A program made the position numbers and the translations under genes. A stretch of DNA of 64,000 bases from Viola odorata (Eukaryota > Streptophyta > Magnoliopsida > Malpighiales > Violaceae): assembly GCA_963691705.1 (NCBI GenBank), contig OY829537.1, forward strand, positions 40,985,514-41,049,513, read 5' to 3'. Positions 1 to 9,802 of the stretch are shown piece by piece. Position 1 is the stretch's first letter. Each line of letters opens with the position of its first letter. The notes beneath the pieces were generated by a model. It worked only from the letters and a program-made list of their open reading frames with translations, searched no databases and was not told the origin of the DNA.

Positions 1-303
1 ATCACATCAACTCATCAAGCAATCATCAAACACATCATGCTCAACAAAATTTCATAAAAGATCATGCGACCGATATAAGCGATTGCGTCTGAAAAGAGCT
101 CCTCCAAATCCTGTCGACTTAAACACAAAATTTTCATAAAATTCACACTTGGTAGAATAGTTATCTAATGTAAAAGCATGTGAGAATCCAATTAAATTTG
201 TGTTGGAGACAACACAATCCATGTCTCCCGGCCTAGTCATCATACCAAACTGTTTTCGCTTTCGCGAGTAATTTTCAAAGGCATATGACTTGACCTTCGG
301 TGC
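1..303 (-). other. Region downstream of gag in the gypsy element
   Basis: This is sequence following the gag stop codon on the minus strand. A 63-codon open frame exists here but I do not recognise a domain in it, and adjacent frames are broken. It is most simply read as degraded gag-pro linker of the same element. Confidence 0.3.
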
Positions 304-1635
304 TTATATATAACCATCATCATTTAAATAAAAATCAGATTTATACAAATCAAGAAGGTTAGTATACTCAACCAAATTAGACTTAGGAAAAGAAAACCGT
401 ACCATACCCTTTCGGTTAGGGTTTGCCGAAATAGGCACCACGGATGCGCAAGGCTTTTTCCCTCTTCTTCGTGGTAAGGTAAGAGGCTTCTCTTCTGCTA
501 ACAGCCTGCTCCTGTTCTTCACACGAGGAGAAATAATAATAGAAGAGAAAACATTTGGATTAGGGTTAGGAAAATCTAAGCGCAATGGCCAAAAATTCAG
601 TTTTTGGTGGCTTGCGCCAAAACAGATTTTTTGCACATGTAATGCATCCCTCACTTGTTCTCTCTTGGCATAAACACACATCTCTACTTTTTTAATGATG
701 CCACTCTCTGCATGCTCTTTATTTTCATGCAAGTGTTTTAAACTCTCATCTCTTTTCCCATGCTCGCTATTTTCATGGGGGCTGTTTTTTATTTCATCTT
801 CTTTCCCATGCTCACTCTTTTCATGGGGGTTGTTTTCCTCAATATTGCTCTCTTTCTTTTGACTCAACTCTCCTCTTTTTCTCTCAATATCCCTTATGAT
901 TTCAGACTCGGCATAAGCTTTCACAAGTTGCTTTTGCTCCTCATCTTTCGCCTTTGATTTAGTAGGCCTGATACTAGGATAAAGAGACCTCTTCTTCCTT
1001 TGCTTCTCTATACTGATCGCTGTTTGTAACATATCCTCTAAGTAGAAGAACTCAGTGTAATGCAGTGGATCAGTTATCTCTCGATTGAGGCCTTCGAAGA
1101 ATCTTGCCATCGTCTCCTTTTTGGTCTCCTTGACTTGTGCTCTCTCCAAAGCGATCTCCATCTCATTAAAGTACTCTTCAACACTCTTATTTCCTTGTGT
1201 CAAGGTCTCCAACTTTCGGAGAAGCTCACGGCTGAAGTTAGTAGGGACAAAGCGATTTCTCATGACTGCTTTCATCCCATTCCAGGTCTCAATTGGTACA
1301 TCCCTCGCATTGGCTCGCTTAAGATTAGTTTGCTCCCACCAACATCTAACGTCTCCACTAAACGCAGCTGCTGCTAGCTCTAGTTTCTTCCTTTCCGAAT
1401 AATCATGGTAGCAAAAAATAGATTGTACATCTCGCTCCCAATCCAGGTAAGCATTCGGATTGTACACTGCTTCAAAAGGCGGAAGTCTTACCCTTGACTC
1501 ACCTTTGTTATATGTCTCGGCCTTATCTCTCAAACCAACCGAGATCTTCCTCCTTTCACGCCTATCATGCTGCCCTTGCCTCGGATAGGCATCATCCTCA
1601 TAATCTCGCCCCTTAGACCATTGCGTGTAAGACAT
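304..1635 (-). CDS. gag: Retrotransposon gag polyprotein
   Basis: A 443-codon open frame. Residues ~50-230 have the plant retrotransposon gag (Retrotrans_gag) pattern: a YLDWERDVQ start, a CYHDYSERKKLELAA segment, the FSGDVRCWWEQ core, the MKAVMRNRFVP motif, LTQGNKSVEEYFNEME and a FFEGLNREI helix. After ~230 there is a lysine/glutamate-rich stretch with repeated HENSEHGK-like units and no zinc knuckle, so the C-terminal third is probably diverged or frame-shifted. Gag would form the virus-like particle in the cytoplasm. The start was chosen as the first Met of the frame, MSYTQWSKGRDYE. A long uninterrupted frame suggests a fairly recent copy, but the tail lacks recognisable function. Confidence 0.75.
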   Translation of the reverse strand: MSYTQWSKGRDYEDDAYPRQGQHDRRERRKISVGLRDKAETYNKGESRVRLPPFEAVYNPNAYLDWERDVQSIFCYHDYSERKKLELAAAAFSGDVRCWWEQTNLKRANARDVPIETWNGMKAVMRNRFVPTNFSRELLRKLETLTQGNKSVEEYFNEMEIALERAQVKETKKETMARFFEGLNREITDPLHYTEFFYLEDMLQTAISIEKQRKKRSLYPSIRPTKSKAKDEEQKQLVKAYAESEIIRDIERKRGELSQKKESNIEENNPHEKSEHGKEDEIKNSPHENSEHGKRDESLKHLHENKEHAESGIIKKVEMCVYAKREQVRDALHVQKICFGASHQKLNFWPLRLDFPNPNPNVFSSIIISPRVKNRSRLLAEEKPLTLPRRRGKKPCASVVPISANPNRKGMVRFSFPKSNLVEYTNLLDLYKSDFYLNDDGYI

Positions 1636-2665
1636 TCTGGAATTCCTGTAAATTCACAACACGAAAAGAAACATAAAATTGCACTAATCCTAGCACTCCC
1701 TCACGTGTTTACTCTCGTGTTTGAACTCTCTAATACTCTCACAAAATTCACTCAAATAATCCTTGCAATTGTTCAAGTGTTAATAAGACTCAAGAGTTCA
1801 AGAAAAAGGCTTCCAAGAAGACTCTCAAAGACAACTAGCACTGAAAAGAATGGTGACACTTGATATTTGAGTAATTGCAAGAACAACCAATCAAAAAAAT
1901 AGCAAGTAGAGTAGAAGGCAATTTCAAGGAATCAAAGAAAGCTCAAATTGACTCGAAAGGACTCAAACAAATTCAATTTCAGTTCTGATTTTAATATCCA
2001 ATCGTACTTCAATTCGCTTCCTTGATAAATAGGACTTTTGTGGCGCAAATACTTCTATATATTTTTGTATTTGCAGAATTGAATTCCTTTCTTTTCTTTT
2101 CTTTTTTTCTCTTTTTTTTGTTGATCCAATACAACTTCTTTTGATTCTTTTGAAGTTGTTGTTTCTTTTTCCCCTTTTTTTTTGACAGCAAAACACAATT
2201 TAGTGTTTTGATCAGAACTTTTACCCTGAACTCTGAATCGACTGATTCTTTTTGATTTGGAAGCCCAACAAACACACCTTTCGAACGGGTCCTTTTTCAC
2301 TCAAAATGGACTTCAGTAGCTATATATATAAATTCAATTTCGACAACTGAAAATTGTGCAGGATTTGACAAAAAACACAATTTAGTAAATCGGGTGCAGC
2401 TTTTGACTTCGGCATCCGAATCACTTGATTCTTTTTGATTCGGAAACCTAACAGGTGCAGCTTTCCAACGAGACCTTTCTCACCAAATTTGAATTTCAAT
2501 AGCTATGTATTAAAATTCAATTTCGACACTGCCAGAAATTTGCACATATAACGAACCAAGCACAACAAAGAAATCGGTTTTGAATGGAGTAGAAGGGAAT
2601 ACCGATTTCAGCAATGAAAACTAAAAACACAATTAAAGATACTTACCAATCTTTGAACGCCTTAA
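1636..2665 (-). other. Untranslated leader of the gypsy element
   Basis: About 1 kb between the primer-binding-like site and gag. It holds pyrimidine-rich tracts on the plus strand around 2083-2190 and two similar ~100-bp blocks (near 2190-2330 and 2370-2520) sharing the phrases acacaatttagt and tcttttgattcgga, which look like an old partial duplication. No convincing coding region was seen. Confidence 0.4.
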
Positions 2666-2679
2666 GCTCCGCTACCAAC
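2666..2679 (-). other. Primer-binding-site-like sequence
   Basis: On the minus strand the sequence GTTGGTAGCGGAGC follows the CA end of the candidate LTR directly. It resembles the common plant initiator-Met tRNA primer site TTGGTATCAGAGC but differs at three central bases, so it is either diverged or uses another tRNA. Confidence 0.45.
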
Positions 2680-2768
2680 TGATACGATCAGTCTTCCGCA
2701 TCGAAATCCATCTTTGAACAACAATCAGAATTGGTGCTAAGCATCCTAAGCAACTAGGATCGTATCAG
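2680..2768 (-). repeat. Candidate ultra-short LTR (89 bp)
   Basis: The segment starts TGATACGATC and ends GATCGTATCA, a perfect 10-bp terminal inverted repeat. One end touches a primer-binding-like sequence and the other touches the broken protease frame of the host Athila element, which is where an insertion boundary should be. An 89-bp LTR is far shorter than usual for gypsy elements; the matching 3' LTR is outside the window. Confidence 0.45.
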
Positions 2769-3840
2769 TCTTCCAAGCAACACCTCTGTAGATTTTGTTG
2801 AATGCTCATTGTCCATATCTACAACATAGAAGTCAGCTGGAAAGACAAAGTTATCAACCTGTACTAACACATCCTCAATAACACCAACAAGGTATATAGT
2901 AGACCCATCAGCTAATTGAATCACAACTTTTGTTTCCTTCAATTCACCAATATTTATAGTCTTAAAAATAGTTAATGACAAAACATTAATCCCAGCGCCA
3001 AGATCACATAGTGCTTTCTCTATGCTCTTCTCTCCAATCTTGCAAGGAATTGCAAATGTCCCTCCATCCTTGCATTTGTTGGGCAACTTCTTCTGAAAAA
3101 CCGCAGATACATTCTCATTCAAGTTGATTCTTTCTATGCCTGCAAAATTTTTCTTGTTAGTACATAATTCTTTTAAAAATTTGGCATATTTAGGAACTTG
3201 AGCAATCATATCAAGAAGAGGAATATTAATAGCTACTTTACGAAAAATATCTAAAATAGCTTTTTCTTCCCTTACCTTCTTGATCTTTTCAGACTTGTAA
3301 GGTAAGGGAAGAGGGATTACCTGTTGTTCCTTCTTGGGCAGTACTGGTGGTGGAGTAGGATTTACCTTAGCTGATTTTTCAGAAGTTACCTCTGCCTCTG
3401 GTTCAAACTGGTCTGGGATAAGGACTTCTGACGGCCTCTTTCTCAGGCCTGGGGCAAGGATCGTTCTGTCTGGAATTTCAGTCCCGCTCATTAATGTCAT
3501 GGCTGATACATTGTGAAGAGTTACGGGTGTCGGTTGGAAGGATGATCTTTCTGGATTGACATTTTCTTCTTCAGCTTTCAATTCTCCTATCTCTTTCTGC
3601 ATGGCTGATATGCTAGCTTGAGTAGCTTGCATGTTGGCTTGCGTAGCTTGCATGAATTGTTTGAGCATGTCTTCTACTGGGACTCCAGTAAACAGTAGGG
3701 GCTGTTGTGGGGCTGGTAACTGTGGTGGCTGTTGTGGTTGTTTGTGGAGACCAGTTGCAATTCAGGGGATACTCCCATCCTTGATTGTAGTTGTGGGCAT
3801 TCGCCCAAGGATGTGATTATAAGCCAGGCGCTCCATATGT
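2769..3840 (-). pseudogene. Athila-type gag C-terminus and aspartic protease, broken
   Basis: The main open stretch (3668 down to the insertion point) contains a gag tail with repeated QATQANMQ units, then ILDIFRKVAINIPLLD, QVPKYAKFLKELCTNKK, ENVSAVFQKKLPNKCKDGG, the protease motif DLGAGINVLS (family form DLGASINVM) and the flap-side segment VLVQVDNFVFPADFYVVDMD. This order is typical of the plant Athila/Tat protease region. Upstream (3670-3840) a proline/glutamine-rich gag segment lies in other frames, so there is at least one frameshift. The frame stops at the inserted LTR right after Leu-Leu-Gly-Arg, leaving no reverse transcriptase. Confidence 0.8.
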
Positions 3841-4086
3841 GAGTTGTTGCATCTGATCTGCAATAGAAGAGACACGAAAAGATAAGGAATTCATTTTATT
3901 AATTAGGGAACATAACAATACCTCTGTAGTCATCTGTGTGCGGAGGTGATGCAGATTGCGATGAAGAGTTGTTTTTTTTTCTGTTTTTTTCTTCTTCTCT
4001 ATTTCTGTCCTCTGCCTCTGAGTTGTCTAATTGCTAAGAAGAGGACCTGGTCATAGAACAAAGAAATTAAAATTAGTACCGATGAA

Positions 4087-4104
4087 TCCCCGGCAACGGC
4101 GCCA
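4087..4104 (-). other. tRNA-Asp primer-binding site
   Basis: The plus strand reads tccccggcaacggcgcca, the 3' acceptor end of plant tRNA-Asp including CCA; on the minus strand this is TGGCGCCGTTGCCGGGGA, the primer site used by many Athila/Tat elements. It lies 5 bases from the LTR edge. Confidence 0.9.
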
Positions 4105-4109
4105 AAATT

Positions 4110-5415
4110 TGATGGTTGCCGAAACCATAAAAAATAAATGAATACAATTCACCTATGCTCATGCAAATAAGAACAGTAGCAAGTGGTAAAAGGATCGTTC
4201 CTCAGGGATTCAGTGGACAATTAAAATTCCTTGTAAATGACAAGATAAGTAACTGGTGGTAAATACCAATATTGAGTTGTTGTGAATAATTGCAAAATAT
4301 AAGTAACAGAAAGTAATAAATGGATGTGGTGTGTGAAATCAGATGTGACAAATTCCCAGTGAGGATTCCGATGAGCTCATGCATTTAATCAATTGATCAT
4401 CGATTCAAGTATTTTCAAAACCAACTTACAGGCGGTTATAGAGATCAGGTTCTCACCTAGATCTCCTACTCTCTACCTATTCGAGATTCTTAAAGGTTCT
4501 CACCTATTAAGGTCCTTGATATATCTTATGGCCTAAAGAAGTTATTCTATTAGGTCTAATAAAATAATCAAATAATTCTACCGTAAGAGACCTTCCCAGG
4601 TTCAGGAGAGAGAAGTGTCTACTCCTGTAAACCAGACTCTAATTGTTTTCCAATCTGATCCGTCGATCAGTTGGTCGCCTTCGTATCTCTTTCTACAGTG
4701 TAGACTCCAAAGTATCAAGAGAAGACATTAATCATGCAAATCCTAGTGTAGTTGATCAAGCTTCAATAGAAGTATGCATAAATTGACATTTAATTAAAAC
4801 AATTAAAGATGCAAGGTGGGATTTAATAATTGTGTTTAGACCTCACAATCAATTAAGCATAGCTATAAATCCTCACAAGGAATAGATGGAATTTAGCCTA
4901 TCATCATATGAAATAAATAAATAAATAAGATGAAAGCATAAAGAGTAATTTAATTAATTAAAGAAAAGGGAATAGCAACAGCGTTCTCAAGCTATTGCAA
5001 TGGAGTTGTTGTCTCTGCCAAGAAGAAAGAAATATGTTGTGTAAAAGATGAAGTAGTGTACAGAGGCGCAACCTCCTTTCTTAAATAATAATAATTACTT
5101 TAATTGTCTATTTCCAAAATTCAAATATAGGATAATATCTAATAATATTTGTTCCACAATCCTAACTGAAGCGTAGGAGAATATCAGTGGCAGCAGGACT
5201 TCTTGTTCCAGTGGGAGTCCGCGAGACAAAATCTTCTAGAAGAAACAACAGCCACAATATTGCTCTGCAACATACGGTTCCAACTCCTATTGTATGAAAT
5301 GTTGTCCAGCAACGTTCTCTGTAATAAAGGAGTGAAAAACCTAAGAATTAGCAGTATCATGGTCCTAAAATAGACATAAAAGACGACGATAAATAGACAT
5401 TTAACGCTCCAATCA
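4110..5415 (-). repeat. 5' LTR of the Athila-like element (~1306 bp)
   Basis: The plus strand begins TGATGGTTGCC next to the primer site and ends CCAATCA at 5415, so on the minus strand it runs TGATTGG ... CATCA with TG/CA ends. The right edge is where Harbinger transposase codons begin. The length fits Athila-type LTRs. The 5' edge is inferred from the coding junction and not from a second LTR. Confidence 0.65.
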
Positions 5416-5420
5416 GTGTG

Positions 5421-6507
5421 GCAATGAGATTGACTGTATTATGTCATAGAATAACTCAAAGGATGGTGGCAGAACGATTTCAGCATTCAACTACGACAGT
5501 CTCACGTTAGGTTAAGGGTGTGATACGTGCTTTAGTTCGTTTAGGAACTGATTTGATCAGACATGTTGCAAGAGGACCCATTCAACCAGAGATACAAGCA
5601 AATGTTAGATGGTATCCATATTTTCAGGTATGCACGTGTATTATAAATTCATGACGACTAAATAAAAATAATTATGTTTGAATATTAAACTTATCTATGT
5701 GTTATTTTTTCTCTTTTAGAAATGCATAGGTGCTATAGATGTACTCATGTCGCAGCTTGGTGTCCGGCCAAGAAACAAAAAACTTTTTTGGGTAGAAAAG
5801 CACTTGTTACTCAAAATGTTATGGCTGCTTGTTCGCATGATATGATGTTTACCTTTGTGTATACCGGTTGGGAAGGCACAGCTAATGATTCACGCGTCTT
5901 TCTTAATGCATTAACTAGACTAGATAATGCTTTTCCTATGCCCGCAGCTGGTAATATATTATTTTTATAATTCATAACAATATTTATTAGCTGTTACATT
6001 AATGCTTTACGACAAATATCTGATTGTTATTTATCTTCGGCAGACTACTATTATGCAGTTGATGCTGGTTATCCAAATATTCCTGAATTTTTAGCTCCTT
6101 ATCGTGGTGAACGATATCACTTAAATGATTTTCGTGGACAAGGAAGGATAACAAGAAAATATGCATTGTTTAACTATCGGCATTCATCATTGAGAAATGT
6201 GATTGAAAGGGCTTTTGGCGTTCTGAAGGCTAGATTTTCAATCTTAAAGTCCATTCCAAATTATCCTCTTCGTCGTCAGAGGCAAATACCTCTAGCTTGT
6301 TGTACACTACACAACTTTATTCGAATGGAAGATAAAGCTGATTAACTATTCATAGAATATGGTACAAAAGGTCAGCAAAATTTAGACGAGAACGAAGCTA
6401 ATGTGACACAAGAAGGTATTCAAGTGGATATGTCCCAACAACAACTAATGAATGCGGTTATAGAAGATATTGCAAATCAATTATGGGCTAATTATAATAA
6501 TTGTTAG
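5421..6507 (+). pseudogene. PIF/Harbinger transposase (DDE_Tnp_4), 5'-truncated
   Basis: The translation follows plant Harbinger transposases: a VAERFQHST segment, WYPYFQ joined across a GT-AG intron (5628-5719) to KCIGAID, then AACSHDMMFTFVYTGWEG, a second GT-AG intron (5951-6043), DYYYAVDAGYPN, LAPYRGERYHL, RHSSLRNVIERAFGVLK and TLHNFIR, ending at TAG 6505-6507. The family acts as a nuclease with a separate Myb-like partner; no partner is present here. Breaks seen: an in-frame TAG near 5503, loss of one base at ~5741 in the conserved Ala-Ile-Asp-Gly-Thr-His motif, and TAA at ~6343. The N-terminus is replaced by the Athila LTR. Confidence 0.9.
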
Positions 6508-6559
6508 AATATGAAGAAGTAACAATTTAAATTAAGTATGTTTTGAATGTTGATATTTG

Positions 6560-8004
6560 TAGTATTCACGTAATGAACTAATAATTCAAGACTATTTTAT
6601 ATGTATTTTATTTTCATGAACGGAATTATTATATTTATACTTGATCTTTAACGTGAATAGATTTAGCATATTTATATTTGATCTTTAACAAAATTAAAAT
6701 GGGCTACTATTTAGTTTATTAATCTTGAAAAATTAAAAAACTAACATTGTTTTTTTAATTCAAAACAAATTGATTTAACAAAAGTAGTAGTTTTCATATT
6801 ATTTTTTAAAGAAAAAATAGTTCTTAGGTGAATACGATTCCGAGGGGGTAGTATTCACATCATGAACAAATAATTCAAAACTATTTTATATATATTTTAT
6901 TTTCATGAACGGAATTATTATATTTATCCTTGATCTTTAACGTGAATAGATTTAGCATATTTATATTTGATCTTTAACAAAATTAAAATGGGCTACTATT
7001 TAGTTTATTAATATTCAAAATTTTAAAAAACTAACATTGTTTTTTTAATTCAAAACAAATTGATTTAACAAAAGTAGTAGTTTTCGTTTTTCAAAAAAAA
7101 AAGAAAAAATAGTTCTTAGGTGAATACGACTTTGAGTTTGTAGTATTCACATCATGAACAAATAATTCAAGAAAATTTTATATGTATTTTATTTTCATGA
7201 ACGAAATTATTATATTTATACTTGATCTTTAACGTGAATAGATTTAGCATATTTTTATTTGATCTTTAACAAAATTAAAATGGGCTACTATTTAGTTTAT
7301 TAATCTTCAAAAATTAAAAAAGCTAACATTGTTTTTTTAATTCAAAATAAATTAATTTAACAAAAGTAGTAGTTTCCATTTTTTTTTTTAAAGTAAAATT
7401 AGTTCTTAGGTGAATACGATTTCGAGTTTGTAGTATTCACGTCATGAATAAATAATTCAAGAAAATTTTATATGTATTTTATTTTCATGAACGAAATTAT
7501 TATATTTATACTTGATCTTTAATGTGAATAGATTTAGCATATTTATAAATTATGAGGGTAGACATGTCTAACATAACATTGTTTCTTTTTTATGTTAACA
7601 ATATGGATCGGTTGAGGGAAAACTTCAAAAATGGCGTTTTCAGAATTTTCCAAATTTGTAGTGTTAATTCTTGAAAACTGAATAGTAATTGGAGTACTGG
7701 AATTATTTCTGAAAATTTTCCGTTTAGAAAAATGTTACCGTGAAACAGATTTTGAAAATATTTCCAAAAATTAAACAACCCCTAAATGGCTTGTACTTTT
7801 AAATTTAAACATGAATATGTTTACCATACTTATATTTGATCTTTAACAAACTTAAAATGAGCTACTATTTATTTTATTAATCTTAACCAAAAAAATAACA
7901 TTAGCATTATTTTTTAATTAAAATAAAATTGATTTAACAATAATGGTAGTTTTTTTTTCCAAAAAAGTAAGAAATAGTTGTTAGGTGAATACGATTTCGA
8001 GTTT
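6560..8004 (+). repeat. ~290-bp AT-rich tandem repeat, about four copies, last one split
   Basis: Units begin tagtattcac at 6560, 6849, 7141 and 7431 (spacing 289, 292, 290). Each contains tatttgatctttaac, aaaatgggctactatttag and ttaggtgaatacga. The fourth copy stops near 7545 and its second half resumes near 7805-8004, so ~260 bp (7546-7804) was inserted. The inserted piece shows no ORF and has short inverted segments resembling a MITE. No coding capacity was seen. Confidence 0.85.
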
Positions 8005-8269
8005 TCTAAGGTTGAAAAATGAAGGCTGAAAAATAGAAAATGTATTGTAGCTATGAAATAGAATTTTAGAAAACAGAAATAATTCTGAAAATATCTCCAG
8101 ATGGAAAATTTTGGAAAACATAAATAACTCCAAACACAATTATTTCCGTTATGAAATTCAGCCTTAACTTTTCCATTTCCACTTCGTCTTCCTCTTCTGT
8201 ACCCCTCACCATAAACAACAACCTCTCTTTCTCTTCTTCTATGTTTTCCTTGATAACCCCATAGAGATA

Positions 8270-8842
8270 GGATTCAGCATCGCATCTAAACCTGGAGAGA
8301 TTCTAAGAAACCAAAAGACTGTTGCCAAACATCTGTTTGCTGCAATTACTGGGTTTCTTGAACTAGACCCAGTTTTCAAGAATCGACCTTTATACATAAC
8401 TGGTGAGAGCTATGTAGGGAAGTATGTTCCTGCAATTGAGTATTACATTTTGAAGCAGAACGCAAATGCAGAAGTCTCAAAACAGGTAAATCTCAAGGAA
8501 GTTGCTATAGGAAATGGGTTAACAGATCCAATAACCCAAGTGAAAACCCATGCCAAGAATGCTTATTTCTCTAGATGGGTCAATGAGAGGCAGATGGGTG
8601 AGATGGAGAAAGCTCAATTGGAGGCAGTTGAGTTTGTCAAAATGGGTAATTGGAGTAAGGCGACAAATACAAGAAGGGTTTTGGGCTTGTTCCAAAATTT
8701 TACAGGATTGGCTACCTTGTATGATGTTACAAGAAAGGAGCCTTATAAGAGAAGATTGGTGAGGCTGCGTGGCGGTGGTTGTGGCCGGAGTGTCAGAGGC
8801 GGCGTCGGAGAGGCTGCGGTGGTGGTGGTGGTTAATGGTTAG
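8270..8842 (+). pseudogene. Serine carboxypeptidase-like fragment (SCPL50/51 type)
   Basis: From 8270 the frame reads GFSIASKPGEI, AKHLFAAITGFLELDP, YITGESYVGKYVPAI (the GESYxG nucleophile-Ser motif is kept), VAIGNGLTDPITQV, and a stretch ending TLYDVTRKEPYK at ~8745. This is the central part of a plant S10 carboxypeptidase of the SCPL50/51 group. The N-terminus, and the C-terminal part with the catalytic Asp and His, are absent. After ~8757 the frame runs into a Gly/Arg/Val-rich tail unlike the family, to a stop at 8842, so it is a chimera. Upstream 8151-8259 holds an ATG and a serine-rich frame closed by TAG. Probably a captured or relic fragment without peptidase activity. Confidence 0.85.
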
Positions 8843-9802
8843 CAAGGAAGAAGAGGGTGAAGAAAAATGAGGGTGCAATGGAGGAAGATGAAGATTTGTT
8901 GAAATTAATTAAAAATGGAATTAAAATCAGATTTTTTAGTTTCAATTAATTAAAATTTCCAGTAATTGAAATGTTGTATCTGTACCAAACTTGTATCATT
9001 TCTGCAATTTTTTTTTAAAGAAAAAGTTGCATTTTTTAAGCGACATATGGTAATTATTTCAAGTGAATATAGTTCAATCTATTTCTTTTATTTATCATCT
9101 TAAAATTAATAGTGTTTTCTAGAATTGATGGATTAAGAATTTGGTAAAAGTAGAGGTTTGAAAAGAATTAAAGGGGAGAAAAGAACGAAGACAAAGAGGA
9201 AGGGGAAGAGTTCAATTTTTTGGTTTGATTAATTTATCAATATTTTTAAAATTTGAATTTTTTTTTGTTAATTTTTTAATTAGTTAAATAAATATTATTT
9301 TTATATTTTTATATTTAAATCAGTCAGAAATCTGACAAGGTGGGGGGCCCGTGTACAGTAAACTTTTCAGGTTTATTATTCAAATACTCGAAAATAACGG
9401 ATATTAGTCGCCGTTCTGATAATAGGGACCCCGGGCGACTAACGTCTATAACGTGAGGGACCGGATCAAATAAAAACAGTCATTAGGGACTGAGTAAAAT
9501 GAAAATGGTAAGCTCAGAGACCGCCAAGTACGTTAACCCGAGAAAAGGTTGAGTGAACTCTTTTTTTTGTTAAAATATAGATTAATATATATAGTAAAAT
9601 AAAATGGACGAATATGTGATTTTTTTAAAAAAAATATTTTTTTCTGAACTCGGGAATCACTTTTCACCAAACGTGAAGGGGTCAAGGAAAGTTGAATTTC
9701 GGGAAGTCCAACTTTCTTTGTGTCAACCAAACGCAATAAAACTCAGAATCTTAGATTCCCGAATCACTTTCCCCCTTGATTCTGCCAACCAAACACTACA
9801 TA
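8843..9802. other. AT-rich spacer left of the CACTA element
   Basis: No gene is seen. Around 9640-9795 two similar segments lie in opposite orientation (ctcgggaatcacttttcaccaaacg and gattcccgaatcac...ccaaacac), suggesting a small MITE next to the CACTA terminus. The 9340-9540 part has low-copy-looking GC-richer sequence with no clear ORF. Confidence 0.4.

Larger units (their letters stand above)
1..2768 (-). mobile_element. Ty3/gypsy retrotransposon, 5' part, inserted in an Athila-like element
   Basis: Read on the minus strand the order is candidate LTR (2768-2680), primer-binding-site-like sequence (2679-2666), ~1 kb leader and gag (1635-304); protease and pol would lie beyond base 1. The right border falls exactly where the Athila-like protease reading frame breaks after Leu-Leu-Gly-Arg, so this element inserted there. 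The 3' LTR and target duplication are outside the window and cannot be checked. Confidence 0.7.
2769..5415 (-). mobile_element. Athila-like Ty3/gypsy retrotransposon, 5' portion
   Basis: On the minus strand: a ~1.3-kb LTR (5415-4110), a tRNA-Asp-type primer site (4104-4087), a short leader, and a gag C-terminus plus protease remnant ending where the second gypsy element is inserted at 2768. The first half of gag is missing, so the element had an internal deletion before or after the insertion. Its 5' LTR interrupts a Harbinger transposase gene at 5416. Confidence 0.75.

Noticed and set aside
760..1402. Plus-strand frames opposite gag
   Set aside because: Shadows of the minus-strand gag frame with no domain support.
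5722..5970. 82-codon frame as a separate gene
   Set aside because: It is the exon of the Harbinger transposase read after a 1-base deletion and running into intron 2.
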